A stretch of 64,000 nucleotides of DNA from CATQHP01 sp965214915 (GTDB taxonomy: Bacteria; Acidobacteriota; Terriglobia; Bryobacterales; UBA6623), in assembly GCA_965214915.1 (NCBI GenBank), contig CBDCCP010000001.1, positions 2,232,001-2,296,000 on the forward strand. Reading direction: 5' to 3'. Shown here piece after piece: positions 9,301-17,399 of this stretch. The notes under the pieces were generated by a model, which was given only the letters and a program-made list of their open reading frames with translations, was not told the DNA's origin and did no database searches. How positions within the stretch are numbered: position 1 is the first letter of the stretch; each line of letters opens with the position of its first letter. The position numbers were made by a program, and so were the translations under genes.

Positions 9301-9639
9301 CGGCCGAATCTCGTGGGCGACCCACGCAAGAGCAACCCCACTCCCGAACAGTGGATCAACCCGGATGCGTTCGCCGCGCCGAGCAATTTCACCTTCGGCA
9401 ACATGGGGCGCAATACCCTGCGGCCCGACGCGGTTTACCGCTTCGACTTGTCGCTTTTCCGCCGTTTTCCCATCACCGAACGGGCTCAATTCGAAATCCG
9501 GTTGGAGACCTTCAACGCCTTCAACTCGACGATGTTCGAAGCGCCGCAGTTCAATCTGGCGAATCCGCGGTTCGGGCTGGTGACCAACGTTCAGGTTCCG
9601 CCGAGGGAAATCCAACTCGGCGCGAAGATCATTTTCTAA
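6304..9639 (+). CDS. TonB-dependent receptor with carboxypeptidase-regulatory domain (Oar-like)
   Basis: 1111 residues. Signal peptide at 1-23 ending CRG/Q. Residues about 25-110 form a CarboxypepD_reg beta-sandwich (GINGTVTDPQGSVIPGAEL). A plug-like region around 115-250 contains the LPLNGRNF motif characteristic of acidobacterial Oar-type receptors, and a long beta-barrel follows to the C-terminus, which ends in an aromatic residue (KIIF) as outer-membrane proteins do. Proteins of this kind sit in the outer membrane and are thought to import large substrates using TonB; the ligand is unknown. Transcribed alone, with terminator-like hairpins just after the stop. The ATG has only a weak Shine-Dalgarno (GGGAGATCATC) upstream. 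Confidence 0.92.
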   Translation: MKKSVFSAATAALLLLAPVLCRGQVSTAGINGTVTDPQGSVIPGAELTLTNVETGIVTRSETTATGLYRFQNIQVGRYTLQASAEGFSTQRLEEFTLTVNQQTTLDFALEVGAVTETVEVQAAAVQLQSSSAELGQQVEEKQVRDLPLNGRNFTQMLMLNPGTVMVRPRGSQSLSYTRPVGEAANPSVNGQNNRTNVFMLDGVANFETFGNAYAVPPILDAIQEFKVQSHNDQAETAMGSGGTVNVVTKSGTNELHGTVWYFHKNDAFNARQFNLAEVNPFKQHQYGATAGGPIVRNKTFFFGAFQGYRFTRPAQQFYNVPSAAMLGGDFQDAGRDIFDPASTRVGEGGVFVRDQFANNRIPSDRISQNMVDYLRLTNLPQPKQTARPDFNAVDTRNNTIDQEEWQVKVDHHFSAKDMVWFRFSQLDQRNNNTGGREGLVLARGQQAVNMAASWVHIVDPTSTFQVQFGRSYSNIPSDREFLDIDAEAVAQQVGIPSGILQYRDGPVLSGISADAYFGGTPIIATNRPADNWQLKGNFSKIVGNHTFKVGVDFMKATMRRTQASHGSAFAQFETADLQNTATTGDSIASLLLNAVNRSSRRNILESLRFAGNLGIFVQDSWKVSQKLTVNLGVRFDRAWVPQYGTEEDGNIFTGNANTDTGQYGILLTPGPCAQVGGAPCIPTADGSLPQNVFSVNGGTLIPGRGNMFGPRVGIAYRISDKTTIRTSGGIVYDNWAGIYQSARGIGGNWPDVSVTRFGNLNSPTASNLFPGVGAFDSSLGQSDVPAPTPFNTQWWFVDPEFQQAYSMQWNFGVQHQLADATVVELNYVGSGGRDLSLGGRRNTAVTPGPGDPQDRMRFPYMRPTFFEKSIGRNNYNSLQFSLKRSFSDGLAATIAYTYGKSIDIGCSGFFGTEGCSIQNEYDLNSQRSVSANDITHNFVMSYVYELPFGKGAMDTGSPGLNAVISGWQFNGLINFRQGLPYNVVVPGDLANIFNAGTYLRPNLVGDPRKSNPTPEQWINPDAFAAPSNFTFGNMGRNTLRPDAVYRFDLSLFRRFPITERAQFEIRLETFNAFNSTMFEAPQFNLANPRFGLVTNVQVPPREIQLGAKIIF

Positions 9640-9667
9640 GGCCGAGCGCGGAGAGCCGGTTTTCCAA

Positions 9668-9719
9668 GCGGCCGGGGCAGACTGTCCCGGCCGCGGCGCC
9701 GGTTCGTAAAGACCGGCGC
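9668..9719 (+). terminator. Two consecutive GC-rich hairpins
   Basis: The first stem GCGGCCGGG/CCCGGCCGC (9668-9676 with 9686-9694) is immediately followed by a second, GCGCCGGT/ACCGGCGC (9696-9703 with 9712-9719). They begin 29 bases after the receptor stop codon and end just before the TPR gene. There is no T-run, so termination may be weak or Rho-assisted. Confidence 0.5.
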
Positions 9720-9741
9720 GCCCGCCGTTAGAATACGAGCA

Positions 9742-11616
9742 ATGGCGCGACGCATGCGGTTGGGGGCCGGTGCAGCTTTTTTCTGCCTGTGCTCGCTTGC
9801 CGAAGTCCGCGCCGCGGAATGCCGCGGGCCGCGCGAGCTTATGGCGGCCGCGGCCGAGCGCCCTAGCGAAGCCGCGCATGCGAGATTGGCCAAGTGGTTC
9901 GAGCGGAACGGCAAGCTCGACTGCGCGCTGGCGTCTTTTCAAGCGGCGGCCGCCGTCAATCCCCGGTCCGCAACCGCGCTGGAAAACGTCTCGCTCACGC
10001 TGCGAGCCTTGGGCCGCGAGTCCGAGGCGGCGGATCTGCTGCGCCGCGCGGTCGCGCTGGAGCCCGATGACCTTCCCCTGCGCTTCTCGCTGGCGGAAAC
10101 GCTGTATGCCCTGGAAGAGGGCGCGGCGGCGATCGAGGTCTTGCGCGCCGCCGCTGCGCAATTCCCCGACTCCGCCCAAGCCCGCCTGAGCTTGGGCATC
10201 GTCCTGGCCCGCCAGGACCGACCCGCCGCGGCGCGAGAGTCGTTGGAACAGGCGCTAAAGCTCGACCCTTCCCTGGAAGAAGCGCGGCGGCTTCTGGCCG
10301 AGTTGCAGCCGCAACAGCCGTCAATGGAGCTTGCCGCGAATCTGACCCGGCAGGGGAAGTTCGCCAAAGCGGCGGAAATCTACCGCCGGCTGCTGGCCGA
10401 CTCGCCCGGCAACGCGCCGTTGCGCTACCGCTTGGCGTCCGTTCTGATCCGCGCCGGACTACGCAGCGAGGCCGCGGGCGAACTCGAGACCGCCATCGCG
10501 CACCAACCGGATCTCGTCCCGGCGCTCATCGACCTGGGCGTTCTCGAGCAAGAGAAAGGAGCATTTGCCGAGGCCGAGCGCCGCTTCCGGCAGGCGCTGA
10601 GGGTCGCGCCGCAATCGACGGTCGCGCAAGTCAACCTGGCCCTGACGCTGGCCTCCCAAGAGCGTTTCGCCGAAGCGGAGCGCATTCTGGCCGCCGCCCG
10701 CCGCAGCGAGCCGCAAAACCCCAACGTGCTCGCCGCCCTGGGGATGACGCTCACGCGCTTGCAGCGGTTCGACGACGCGATCGCCGTCTTCGAGCAACTG
10801 GCGGTAATCGAGCCGCGGTCCGCCCGGGCGCATTTGAGCCTGGGCGCGGCGCTGGCGGATCGCGCGCGCCACGACGAAGCCTTGCCGCATCTGGAGCGCG
10901 CCGCCGCTCTCGATCCTTCGGCGGCCCAAGCCCACTACAGCCTGGGCCGCGCGCTGCGCGAGCTGCGCCGCAACGAGGAGGCGCGGAAAGCTCTCCTGCG
11001 GGCGTGCGAAATCGACCCGGCCCACGTTGCGGCAAGAGTCTTGCTCGGAGCGTCCGAGAACGCACTGGAAAATCCGGCGGGCGCCTTGACGCAGTTGACG
11101 CGCGCGTTGGAGATCGATCCCCAAAACGTCCCCGCCCTGCGCGAGTCGGCCCAGGCGCTGCTCGCCCTCGGCCAAGCGGAGCAGGCGCTCGCCCGACTCA
11201 AAGAAGCGGTGCGCATCGACCCGGCCGACACGCAGGCGCGGTACATGCTCACGCGCGTTCTTTTCGCTCGGGGCGCCCGCGGCGAGGCAAGCCGCGAAAG
11301 CGCCAGGCTGCGCGAGATCAAAGCCGCGCAAGCCCGCGTCAACCGCGCCCGCGTGCTTTCGAACTTCGCCTCGGCCGCGGTGGAGCAGCGTGATTGGAGC
11401 CGCGCGCTCGACCAATTGGGGCAAGCTCTTGAAGTTTGCGGCGCATGCAAGATCAGGGCGACCCTGCACAAGAATCTCGGACTTGTGAAATCGCACGCGG
11501 GCGACCGGCCGGGAGCGATCGCCGAACTGCGCGAAGCCGTCAAGCTCGCGCCCGGCGACCGCGACGCGCAATACGCGCTGGAATTGCTCGAAAGACCGGT
11601 TGCGTCGCCGGAATAG
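9742..11616 (+). CDS. Secreted TPR-repeat protein
   Basis: 624 residues. A signal peptide (residues 1-26, ending VRAAE) suggests export. The rest is a nearly continuous array of about a dozen 34-residue tetratricopeptide repeats with the usual small/aromatic pattern (for example LRYRLASVLIRAG, AHYSLGRALRELRRNEEA). Such proteins are protein-interaction scaffolds; the partner is not evident. The gene stands alone between the TonB receptor and a tRNA on the opposite strand. Confidence 0.88.
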   Translation: MARRMRLGAGAAFFCLCSLAEVRAAECRGPRELMAAAAERPSEAAHARLAKWFERNGKLDCALASFQAAAAVNPRSATALENVSLTLRALGRESEAADLLRRAVALEPDDLPLRFSLAETLYALEEGAAAIEVLRAAAAQFPDSAQARLSLGIVLARQDRPAAARESLEQALKLDPSLEEARRLLAELQPQQPSMELAANLTRQGKFAKAAEIYRRLLADSPGNAPLRYRLASVLIRAGLRSEAAGELETAIAHQPDLVPALIDLGVLEQEKGAFAEAERRFRQALRVAPQSTVAQVNLALTLASQERFAEAERILAAARRSEPQNPNVLAALGMTLTRLQRFDDAIAVFEQLAVIEPRSARAHLSLGAALADRARHDEALPHLERAAALDPSAAQAHYSLGRALRELRRNEEARKALLRACEIDPAHVAARVLLGASENALENPAGALTQLTRALEIDPQNVPALRESAQALLALGQAEQALARLKEAVRIDPADTQARYMLTRVLFARGARGEASRESARLREIKAAQARVNRARVLSNFASAAVEQRDWSRALDQLGQALEVCGACKIRATLHKNLGLVKSHAGDRPGAIAELREAVKLAPGDRDAQYALELLERPVASPE

Positions 11617-11642
11617 GCCGCGTCCCGGACAATACCAAAAAC

Positions 11643-11720
11643 TGGTCGGGCCGCCGAGATTTGAACTCGGGACCTCTTCCACCCCAAGGAAGCGCGCTAC
11701 CAAGCTGCGCCACGGCCCGA
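11643..11720 (-). tRNA. tRNA-Pro (GGG)
   Basis: On the minus strand the acceptor stem TCGGGCC pairs with GGCCCGA. The anticodon arm is CTTCC-TTGGGGT-GGAAG with GGG at 11685-11683, and the T arm carries GTTCAAAT. A genomic CCA is encoded at 11645-11643. D arm GGCGCAGCTTGGTAGCGC is canonical. Located 26 bases past the TPR gene, in the opposite direction. Confidence 0.95.
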
Positions 11721-11785
11721 CTTCTCTTAGTGTACTTCCTCGCCGCAGAATGAACGCCGTGCTAACATAAATAGGTTTTCGTATC

Positions 11786-12292
11786 GTGCCGGCTTCTGCC
11801 TCCAGTCTTCGCGAACCGCTTCGCCGCCACGGCATCCGCCTCACGCGTCAGCGCGAATTGCTTTTCGAAATCATCCACAATTCCCACCGGCATCTGAACG
11901 CGGATCAGCTTTACGAGTTGGCCAAAGAGCGCGATCCCAAGATCAATCGCGTTACGGTCTATCGCACTCTCAAGCTGCTGAAGGAAGAGGGTCTGGTCGA
12001 CGAGCTCGACCTGATGCATTACGAAAGCGACCACCATTACTACGAGACGCGCCTGAAGCGCGAACACGCGCACTTGGTATGCCTCGGCTGCGGGTCGGTG
12101 ATGGAATACTTCGGCAACCCCCTGCAGCAAATCAAGCAGCAGATCGAAACGCAGTTCGGCTTCAAGGTCGAAGTCGCCCGCACCGAGGTGGGCGGGTACT
12201 GCGCCGATTGCCAACAGGGAGATCTGTACAAGGACGTGGGCCCGGAAGATGCCCGCGGCCTCGCCGATAAGCGGCAGGCCAAACGGGCTTAG
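11786..12292 (+). CDS. Fur-family metal-responsive transcription regulator
   Basis: 168 residues from a GTG start at 11786. The N-terminal winged helix contains the Fur signature QRELLFEIIHNSHRHLNADQ and VTVYRTLKLL (recognition helix). The C-terminal dimerisation half has the metal-site context YESDHHYYE and HAHLVCLGC, with two CxxC pairs (CLGC and CADC) forming a structural zinc site. Whether it senses iron, zinc or peroxide cannot be decided. The sequence just upstream is AT-rich (ACATAAATAGG), possibly an autoregulatory site or -10 region. The next gene, a signalling phosphatase, starts 14 bp after its stop. Confidence 0.92.
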   Translation: MPASASSLREPLRRHGIRLTRQRELLFEIIHNSHRHLNADQLYELAKERDPKINRVTVYRTLKLLKEEGLVDELDLMHYESDHHYYETRLKREHAHLVCLGCGSVMEYFGNPLQQIKQQIETQFGFKVEVARTEVGGYCADCQQGDLYKDVGPEDARGLADKRQAKRA

Positions 12293-12306
12293 GACCCTTC
12301 GCCGTC

Positions 12307-13995
12307 ATGGCGTCCCTTCCGTCCGCAACCGCAGGGTCTCCTTCCCCGGAGGGGTTGCTGCTCACGGTGAAGTCCCCTGCGGGCGAAACCGCCGAGGTGC
12401 GGGTCTCCCGCAGTCCGTTCCGCATCGGCAGGCTGCCGGGGTGCGACTTGGTGTTGCGCGACAACCGCATCTCCCGCGCCCACGCACAGATATTGTTCGA
12501 GGACGGCGTCTATTTCATCGAAGACCGCAAGAGCCGCCACGGCTTGCAGGTCAACGGCGAGAAGACCCGCCGCGCCCGTCTCCGCGCCGGAGATCTTATT
12601 TGTTTCGGAATCGACGACTCGTTCGAGATTACCGTCGGCCGCGAACGCGAGGTTTCGGCGCCGCTGCTCAAAAAAGTCGCGTCCATGCCGCAAGCGCCGG
12701 ACCGCACCGGAAACCTGGGGCGGCTCTCGGCGGTGCTGGACGTCGCTCGCGCGCTGGAATCGTCGGGAACCGTCGACGACGTGCTGGAGGCCGCCGTCGA
12801 TGCGGCGTTGACCGTAACCGGCGCCGACCGGGCGTTTCTGCTGCTCAAGGGCGCGGGCGAAGAGTTGGAAATCCGCGCCGCGCGGGATAAGCAAGGCGCG
12901 CCCCTCGAGCCGTCGGAGTTGCGCGTGCCGCGGTCGTCGATCGCGGACGCGCTGCGCAAAAGACGCGATCTGCTCACCATGCCGGCCGACCGCTCTCTGG
13001 ACGATACGGCCGATCCCGCAAACAGCGCCGCGGCGCCGGAACCCCGCAGCGTGCTCTACGTGCCGTTGGTCAAGATTCGCATCGGGCAGGAGCACGAGAC
13101 CAGCCTGATCTCGGCAAAGGACGACACGCTGGGCGCGCTCTACCTGGACAAACGCGGTCCGGACGCGAACCTTGCCGAGGGCAACCGCGAGCTCCTGCAG
13201 TCGTTGGCCATCGAGATCTCCACCGTGCTCGAAAATGCGCGCCTGCTCGAAGCGCAGCGCGACAAGCACCGCCTTGAGCAGGAGCTCCGCTTCGCGCGCG
13301 ACATCCAGCAAGCGCTGCTTCCGGCCGAGTTGCCGGCGGAAGGCTGGCTGACGGCGGCGGGCCGCAGCGAGGCATGCTTTCAGGTGGGCGGCGACTACTA
13401 CGACGTCATGCAAATTTCTCCCGAGCGTTGGGGGGCGGTGCTGGCCGACGTGTCGGGCAAGGGTGTTGCCGCCGCTCTGCTGGCGTCGCTTCTGCAGGGA
13501 GCGTTCTTCGCAGGCGCGGACGCCGATTCCAGGCTCTCGGAGGTTGTCGGACGCATCAACCGCTACATCTGCGCGCGCTCCCGTCACGCCCGCTTCGCCA
13601 CCGCGTTCGCCGTCACGGTTGACGCCGACGGCCGCGCGAAATGGGTGAACGCGGGTCACTGCCCCACGCTGCTGGTGGGCAACGACGGCTCCATCCGCCG
13701 GCTGCAGCCGAAGAGCTTCCCGCTCGGCTTGTTTGCCGACGCGGCGTTCGAGGAAAGCGAGTGCCGCCTGTCCGCCGGCGACAAGCTGGTCATCTACAGC
13801 GACGGCGTTTCGGAGGCGAACAACTGGTCGCGCGCGCAGTTCGGAGAAGAGCGCCTGCGCCGGGTCGCGGGCGAGCATGCGCAAGCCGGCCCGCGGCAGC
13901 TTTTCGACGCCCTGCTGCAAGAGATACAGGAATTTACTCAGGGCGCGCGGCAAAACGACGACCTGACGCTGCTGGTCCTCGGCTACCGCGGCTGA
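12307..13995 (+). CDS. FHA-GAF-SpoIIE (PP2C) serine/threonine phosphatase
   Basis: 562 residues with three domains in order. An FHA phosphothreonine-binding domain spans about 18-110 (FRIGRLPGCDLVLRD, ISRAHAQI, SRHGLQVNG). A GAF-like sensor spans about 135-315. A SpoIIE/PP2C phosphatase core spans about 330-560 with the metal-binding motifs GGDYYDV, LADVSGKGVAAAL, YSDGVSEA and NDDLTLLVL. A coiled linker (KHRLEQELRFARDIQQALLP) joins GAF to phosphatase as in RsbU-type enzymes. It probably dephosphorylates an anti-sigma antagonist in a partner-switching pathway; no partner lies nearby. Likely co-transcribed with the Fur-family gene. Confidence 0.92.
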   Translation: MASLPSATAGSPSPEGLLLTVKSPAGETAEVRVSRSPFRIGRLPGCDLVLRDNRISRAHAQILFEDGVYFIEDRKSRHGLQVNGEKTRRARLRAGDLICFGIDDSFEITVGREREVSAPLLKKVASMPQAPDRTGNLGRLSAVLDVARALESSGTVDDVLEAAVDAALTVTGADRAFLLLKGAGEELEIRAARDKQGAPLEPSELRVPRSSIADALRKRRDLLTMPADRSLDDTADPANSAAAPEPRSVLYVPLVKIRIGQEHETSLISAKDDTLGALYLDKRGPDANLAEGNRELLQSLAIEISTVLENARLLEAQRDKHRLEQELRFARDIQQALLPAELPAEGWLTAAGRSEACFQVGGDYYDVMQISPERWGAVLADVSGKGVAAALLASLLQGAFFAGADADSRLSEVVGRINRYICARSRHARFATAFAVTVDADGRAKWVNAGHCPTLLVGNDGSIRRLQPKSFPLGLFADAAFEESECRLSAGDKLVIYSDGVSEANNWSRAQFGEERLRRVAGEHAQAGPRQLFDALLQEIQEFTQGARQNDDLTLLVLGYRG

Positions 13996-14061
13996 AAAGC
14001 GATCGCAGGCGGGTCTCAATGCGGACGTCTTCGGTCGCCAACGGAACGTTGCAATGCCCCG

Positions 14062-14847
14062 TCAGCAATCTTTCATCGGCGATTGGTGCGGTATTTCGAG
14101 TGAACGGATACACGGGACGAACAGTTGGCCGTGAATGGTCCGCGGGTTGTTCCATATCCCCTCGGGAACCACCGTCCGGCCATGCGACTTCGACTGACCA
14201 TATGACTTCACATAAGATTCCCACCGAGCATGGCTGTCGAAAGGTGTTCCCCTGTCGCGCATCTCTTCGGCGTTGAGGAATCCAAGATAGACGAGAATCA
14301 CCGGATAACCGAGCGTTGTCAGCTTCCAGGATCAAGCAAATCGGTTGGACATTTGGTAACACCGATCATGCGACAACGCCCACTGAAGCTTCGTTTGATC
14401 GGTAAGGTTGGAGTTGGCCTCCTGAATTTCCCTTCCAATCTTCTTGAAATTTTCGACATCTTTGGCGTTGCATTTATCCCTATTAGGGTCGTGGGGCTCT
14501 TTGTCGTGCGCCTTGGCCTCAACCAGGAGCAGTCCCTTTTTCTTGTGGACGGTGCAAGTGCTGGCAATATCCCAATTCGGCGTCGACCGATTGCCGCGGT
14601 AATTCTTCAACCACCAGTCGCGCAGCACTTTGTGATGATCCTTCGGCAAGGGAAACGGCGGTTTGTGCAACTGTGCTTCCTCGGGTAGGCAGAACCCCTT
14701 CGGCATCCAATAGTCGTCTGCTGACACCTTGACGCCACACAGTTCAGCCAAGTCGGTGAGTCGCTTGGCGACATCCCCTCGTGCGCCATGTGTCAGTCGC
14801 TGACAGCGAAACTTACTTCCTTTTTCCATGATCGATACGGATTCCAT
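14062..14847 (-). pseudogene. PD-(D/E)XK nuclease-like hypothetical protein with in-frame TGA
   Basis: Reading left from the ATG at 14847 (GAAAGGAAAG upstream), the frame runs 171 codons to a TGA at 14332-14334. It then continues in the same frame for 89 more sense codons to a TGA at 14062. The join reads YQMSNRFA*SWKLTTLGYP and flows as one conserved-looking domain, so the TGA probably replaces a tryptophan (TGG) or similar codon. The middle has NWDIAS followed about 16 residues later by LLLVEAKAH, the D...ExK pattern of PD-(D/E)XK nuclease folds. I recall similar uncharacterised proteins, of unknown role. GC content is clearly lower than in the flanking genes, suggesting transfer. Confidence 0.65.
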
Positions 14848-15041
14848 AACTCGCTTTCCTTTCAGTTTGACATCCAAGCTCCCACGGCCAAGGAGACCCG
14901 GAACGCATGTCCGTTGGAGCTTCGCACCCTGCACCGGCAGCTTACCGTCATCGCCTTCCGGTTGCCGTAAGATTGCAAACCGTTTAGACGGACGGCAGAC
15001 GCGCAAGATGCTTTGCGGCGCATATACTTGAAGGAATGGCG

Positions 15042-15919
15042 ATGCCGCGAACGGCAGCGACGACTGCCCTTGCGATTCTGGCGCTCGGAGGATGCAACAC
15101 CCCGGTTCCGACGGATGCCGATTGCGCAGACTGGAACTCACAAAAGTACTTCGAGACGGCGACGATAAAAGATGTGACAGACTGCCTGCAGTCGGGCGCG
15201 GACCCCAATGCGTGGGACGGGTATGGCGCCCCCTTGCATGAAGCGGCTGCATTCAACAAAAACCCCGCCGTCATCGCTGTGCTCCTGGATGCCGGAGCGG
15301 ACCTCAACGCGCACGGGTATGGCGGTGCCCCCCCTGCACGAGGCGGTTGTATTCAACGAAAACCCCGCCGTCATCGCTGTGCTCCTGGATGCCGGAGCGG
15401 ACCTCAACGCGCGGGACGAGTATGGCTATACCCCCTTGCATGAAGCGGCTGAACGCAACGAGAACCCAGCCGTTATCATCCGCGCTCTTGGATGCCGGAA
15501 CGGACCCCAACATACGGAACGAGGATGGCGTGGCACCCCTGCACAAAGCGGCTAGCTTCAACGAGAACCCCGCCGTCATCACCGCGCTCCTGAATGCCGG
15601 AGCGAACCCCAGCGCATCGAACGCGATGGGCACGACCCTGCATTTTGCGGCTTCATTCAACGAGAACCCTGCTGTCATCACCGCGCTCCTGGAAGCCGGA
15701 GCGGATCCCAACGCACGGGACAGGGTGTTTAGCACGACACCCTTGCATGAAGCGGCTGAATCTAACGAGAACCCCGCCATCATCACGGTGCTCCTGGAAG
15801 CCGGAGCGGACCCCAAAGCGCGGGACAAGAAAGACAAGACGCCCTGGGACTACGCCAAGGACAACGAGGCGCTCAAGGATTCAGATGCCTACTGGCGGTT
15901 GAACGACGCACGGTTCTGA
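15042..15919 (+). pseudogene. Ankyrin-repeat lipoprotein with two frameshifts
   Basis: The ATG at 15042 fits AAGGA six bases upstream better than the ATG at 15036. A lipoprotein signal ends in LGGC. Six to seven ankyrin repeats of about 34 residues follow, each with PLHEAA..NENPAVI.ALLDAGADPN. The frame shifts at a run of seven Cs near 15329-15335 (an extra C compared with neighbouring repeats) and again near 15478-15482 (one extra base). The C-terminal part then runs to the TGA ending at 15919. Repeats are nearly identical at DNA level (about 50 bases shared exactly between 15261 and 15414), which favours slippage. Ankyrin proteins mediate protein binding; target unknown. Confidence 0.7.
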
Positions 15920-16232
15920 TTGCCCCTACGCGTGGTCGCAGCGATGGTGAAAGTGTTCAGGCGCAGCGGAATCGCCAACCGGATTGCTTGCGCTGTCGCT
16001 GTACGCGGCCACTTCAATTGAGACGGTTTGTCACATGGTTTGCGATGGCGCGCCGCCTCGAATCCGTCAATGTTCTCCCCCACTAAGAATGCATCTGCAA
16101 AGTATGCTCCTTACAACCTCAATCCAATTTATCGAATGCCGGGACTGAACGCCTATGCAGTGCGGGTATCCGCCAGGGAACCCGGCCGGGAGCATGACTC
16201 TCCAGAGCCCCAATTGCGCGGACCACGGCTCT
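15920..16232. other. Intergenic region, nothing recognised
   Basis: About 310 bases between the ankyrin gene and the convergent mini-ORF. Base composition is lower in GC than the core genome. Short frames on both strands have no ribosome binding site or recognisable sequence. Confidence 0.4.
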
Positions 16233-16334
16233 TCACTTCTTGGGTGGAGGAGGAGGCGGAGGCTTAGTCGGCGGAGGTCATTCTCCCTTCAGCGAATCGT
16301 CCCGTCCCTGGGGAGACAGTTTACCGGGCGGCAT
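16233..16334 (-). pseudogene. Proline-rich mini-protein overlapping the SLATT gene, in-frame TGA
   Basis: An ATG at 16334 overlaps the last codons of the SLATT-like gene in a different frame. It reads MPPGKLSPQGRDDSLKGE, then TGA (16278-16280), then in the same frame PPPTKPPPPPPKK and TGA at 16233. Poly-proline followed by a double-lysine terminus looks like a real C-terminus rather than chance, so the TGA may be a CGA or TGG mutated to stop. The overlap suggests translational coupling to the membrane protein. The product would be only 33 residues. I do not recognise a named family. Confidence 0.35.
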
Positions 16335-16818
16335 GAGCCTCCGCCCTGTACGCATAAACTTCACACTCGCTCTTCTCGACCAGCGACCGGTTATACGGGA
16401 TATCGCTCGGCGCTCGTTCCACGATCGACTCCTGCTTTTCTTTGAGGACCCGCCAACGGGCGCGGATTTCGTCGTCGTCCTTCTTGTAAACATCCGCCCA
16501 CAATTCCTCCCACTCGGCTAATAGGCGCGACAGTTGCCGGTGCAAATCGACGCTGCGCGAGGCGCCTCCATGATATTCACGGAATGCGATCCATAGATTC
16601 AGGAATGCAACCGTTGCGGCAAGCCCCCCGGTTACCCCGCGCGGAGCGTCCTGTAGCAACGCCCATACGGCGCCGAAAGCGGAGAACGCCGCAATCGTGT
16701 TGAGCCAAACGATTCTCGTCTTCAGCCGATGCACAAGATACCCGTAGTAGCGACTCATGCGATCCGTGCAGACCAACCCGTCCCAGACCAGCTTGACAGT
16801 GGCCTCAGTCACCTTCAT
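16321..16818 (-). CDS. SLATT-like two-TM membrane protein (putative effector)
   Basis: 165 residues from the ATG at 16818, chosen because GGGGAG lies 8-9 bases upstream. The N-terminal segment (YYGYLVHRLKTRIVWLN) leads into two closely spaced membrane helices (about residues 36-55 and 62-82). A charged alpha-helical C-terminal half follows (LSRLLAEWEELWADVYKK, RARWRVLKEKQESI). This order matches SLATT domains, 2-TM proteins associated with SMODS/SLOG nucleotide-signalling conflict systems and proposed to form pores. No nucleotidyltransferase is visible nearby. A TATATT hexamer at 16838-16843 may be its -10 box. The proline-rich mini-ORF overlaps its 3' end. Confidence 0.6.
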   Translation of the reverse strand: MKVTEATVKLVWDGLVCTDRMSRYYGYLVHRLKTRIVWLNTIAAFSAFGAVWALLQDAPRGVTGGLAATVAFLNLWIAFREYHGGASRSVDLHRQLSRLLAEWEELWADVYKKDDDEIRARWRVLKEKQESIVERAPSDIPYNRSLVEKSECEVYAYRAEAHAAR

Positions 16819-17198
16819 CGTGCGCGACTCCCCGATAAATATACTGTCATGGAGCCTGTAGCGTCCGAGGCTGACGATGCCTGACGACGTGTGGAATGAG
16901 ACACTGATTGAGCAGTTGGCTACCCTATCGAGGTCGAAGGGCGTCTCTTTCTCGTTGCGAAGGCGCCGGCCTGTGCGCACTATCGAGACGCCGGTGTATG
17001 AGTATGCCCATTGGCTTGGCCCTCAGGTCTGCGCAGGCCGCCCGAGAAGGATGCGCCCCGGGATTCAATCCCGCGGTTGCGCTGGTGCTTGGCTGATGCC
17101 TGAAAGCGCCGCATCCCGCCCATGACACGCGCGGACACTAGGGCGGACAAGATCCAAAGACGAGTTGCGGGCCGACTTCGTTCGCATGGCCTTCAGGC
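16819..17198. other. Intergenic region, no supported gene
   Basis: About 380 bases. A rightward frame from 16877 starts plausibly (MPDDVWNETLIEQLATLS) but becomes low-complexity arginine-rich and matches nothing that I know. It could be a decayed gene remnant in the accessory islet. Confidence 0.3.
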
Positions 17199-17375
17199 AT
17201 GGGGGCGTTCGTTCTTTCGCGTGCGCCGGCCTGCGAACCTGCGCTGCGTGCAAGAGAGGATGTTGACTTGTTCCTGCCGTTTGGTGACAATGATGTCGAT
17301 CCTTCTTCAATCGACTCTCTCGCGGGAAGGAATTTTACGGTTTCGGCATTCGTTCACAGAATGTTTGAACGATGA
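17199..17375 (+). CDS. Small unrecognised ORF or gene remnant
   Basis: 58 residues from ATG 17199. The C-terminal two thirds (DVDLFLPFGDNDVDPSSIDS, then AGRNFTVSAFVHRMFER) has a natural, soluble-protein composition unlike chance frames here, while the first 20 residues do not. It may be the tail of a decayed gene. There is no good ribosome binding site and it ends 24 bases before the HicBA fusion. I do not recognise it. Confidence 0.25.
   Translation: MGAFVLSRAPACEPALRAREDVDLFLPFGDNDVDPSSIDSLAGRNFTVSAFVHRMFER
17263..17291 (+). promoter_or_regulatory. Possible sigma70 promoter for the HicBA gene
   Basis: TTGACT (17263-17268), 17 bases, then GACAAT (17286-17291). The spacing is ideal; the -10 is weak. 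It lies about 110 bases upstream of the HicBA start and inside the small ORF above, so only one of the two may be real. Confidence 0.3.
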
Positions 17376-17399
17376 CGACAAACGCAAGGAAACGAACCG

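Noticed and set aside
6106..10179. 1357-codon open frame on the minus strand across the TonB receptor
   Set aside because: It lies antisense to two convincing genes, starts inside the TPR gene and has arginine/valine-rich, domain-free sequence. Long antisense frames are usual in GC-rich DNA.
14062..16334. TGA recoded as tryptophan or selenocysteine in the islet
   Set aside because: Other tryptophans in the same genes use TGG, there is no evident SECIS-type hairpin or selenocysteine machinery here, and neighbouring genes end normally at TGA.
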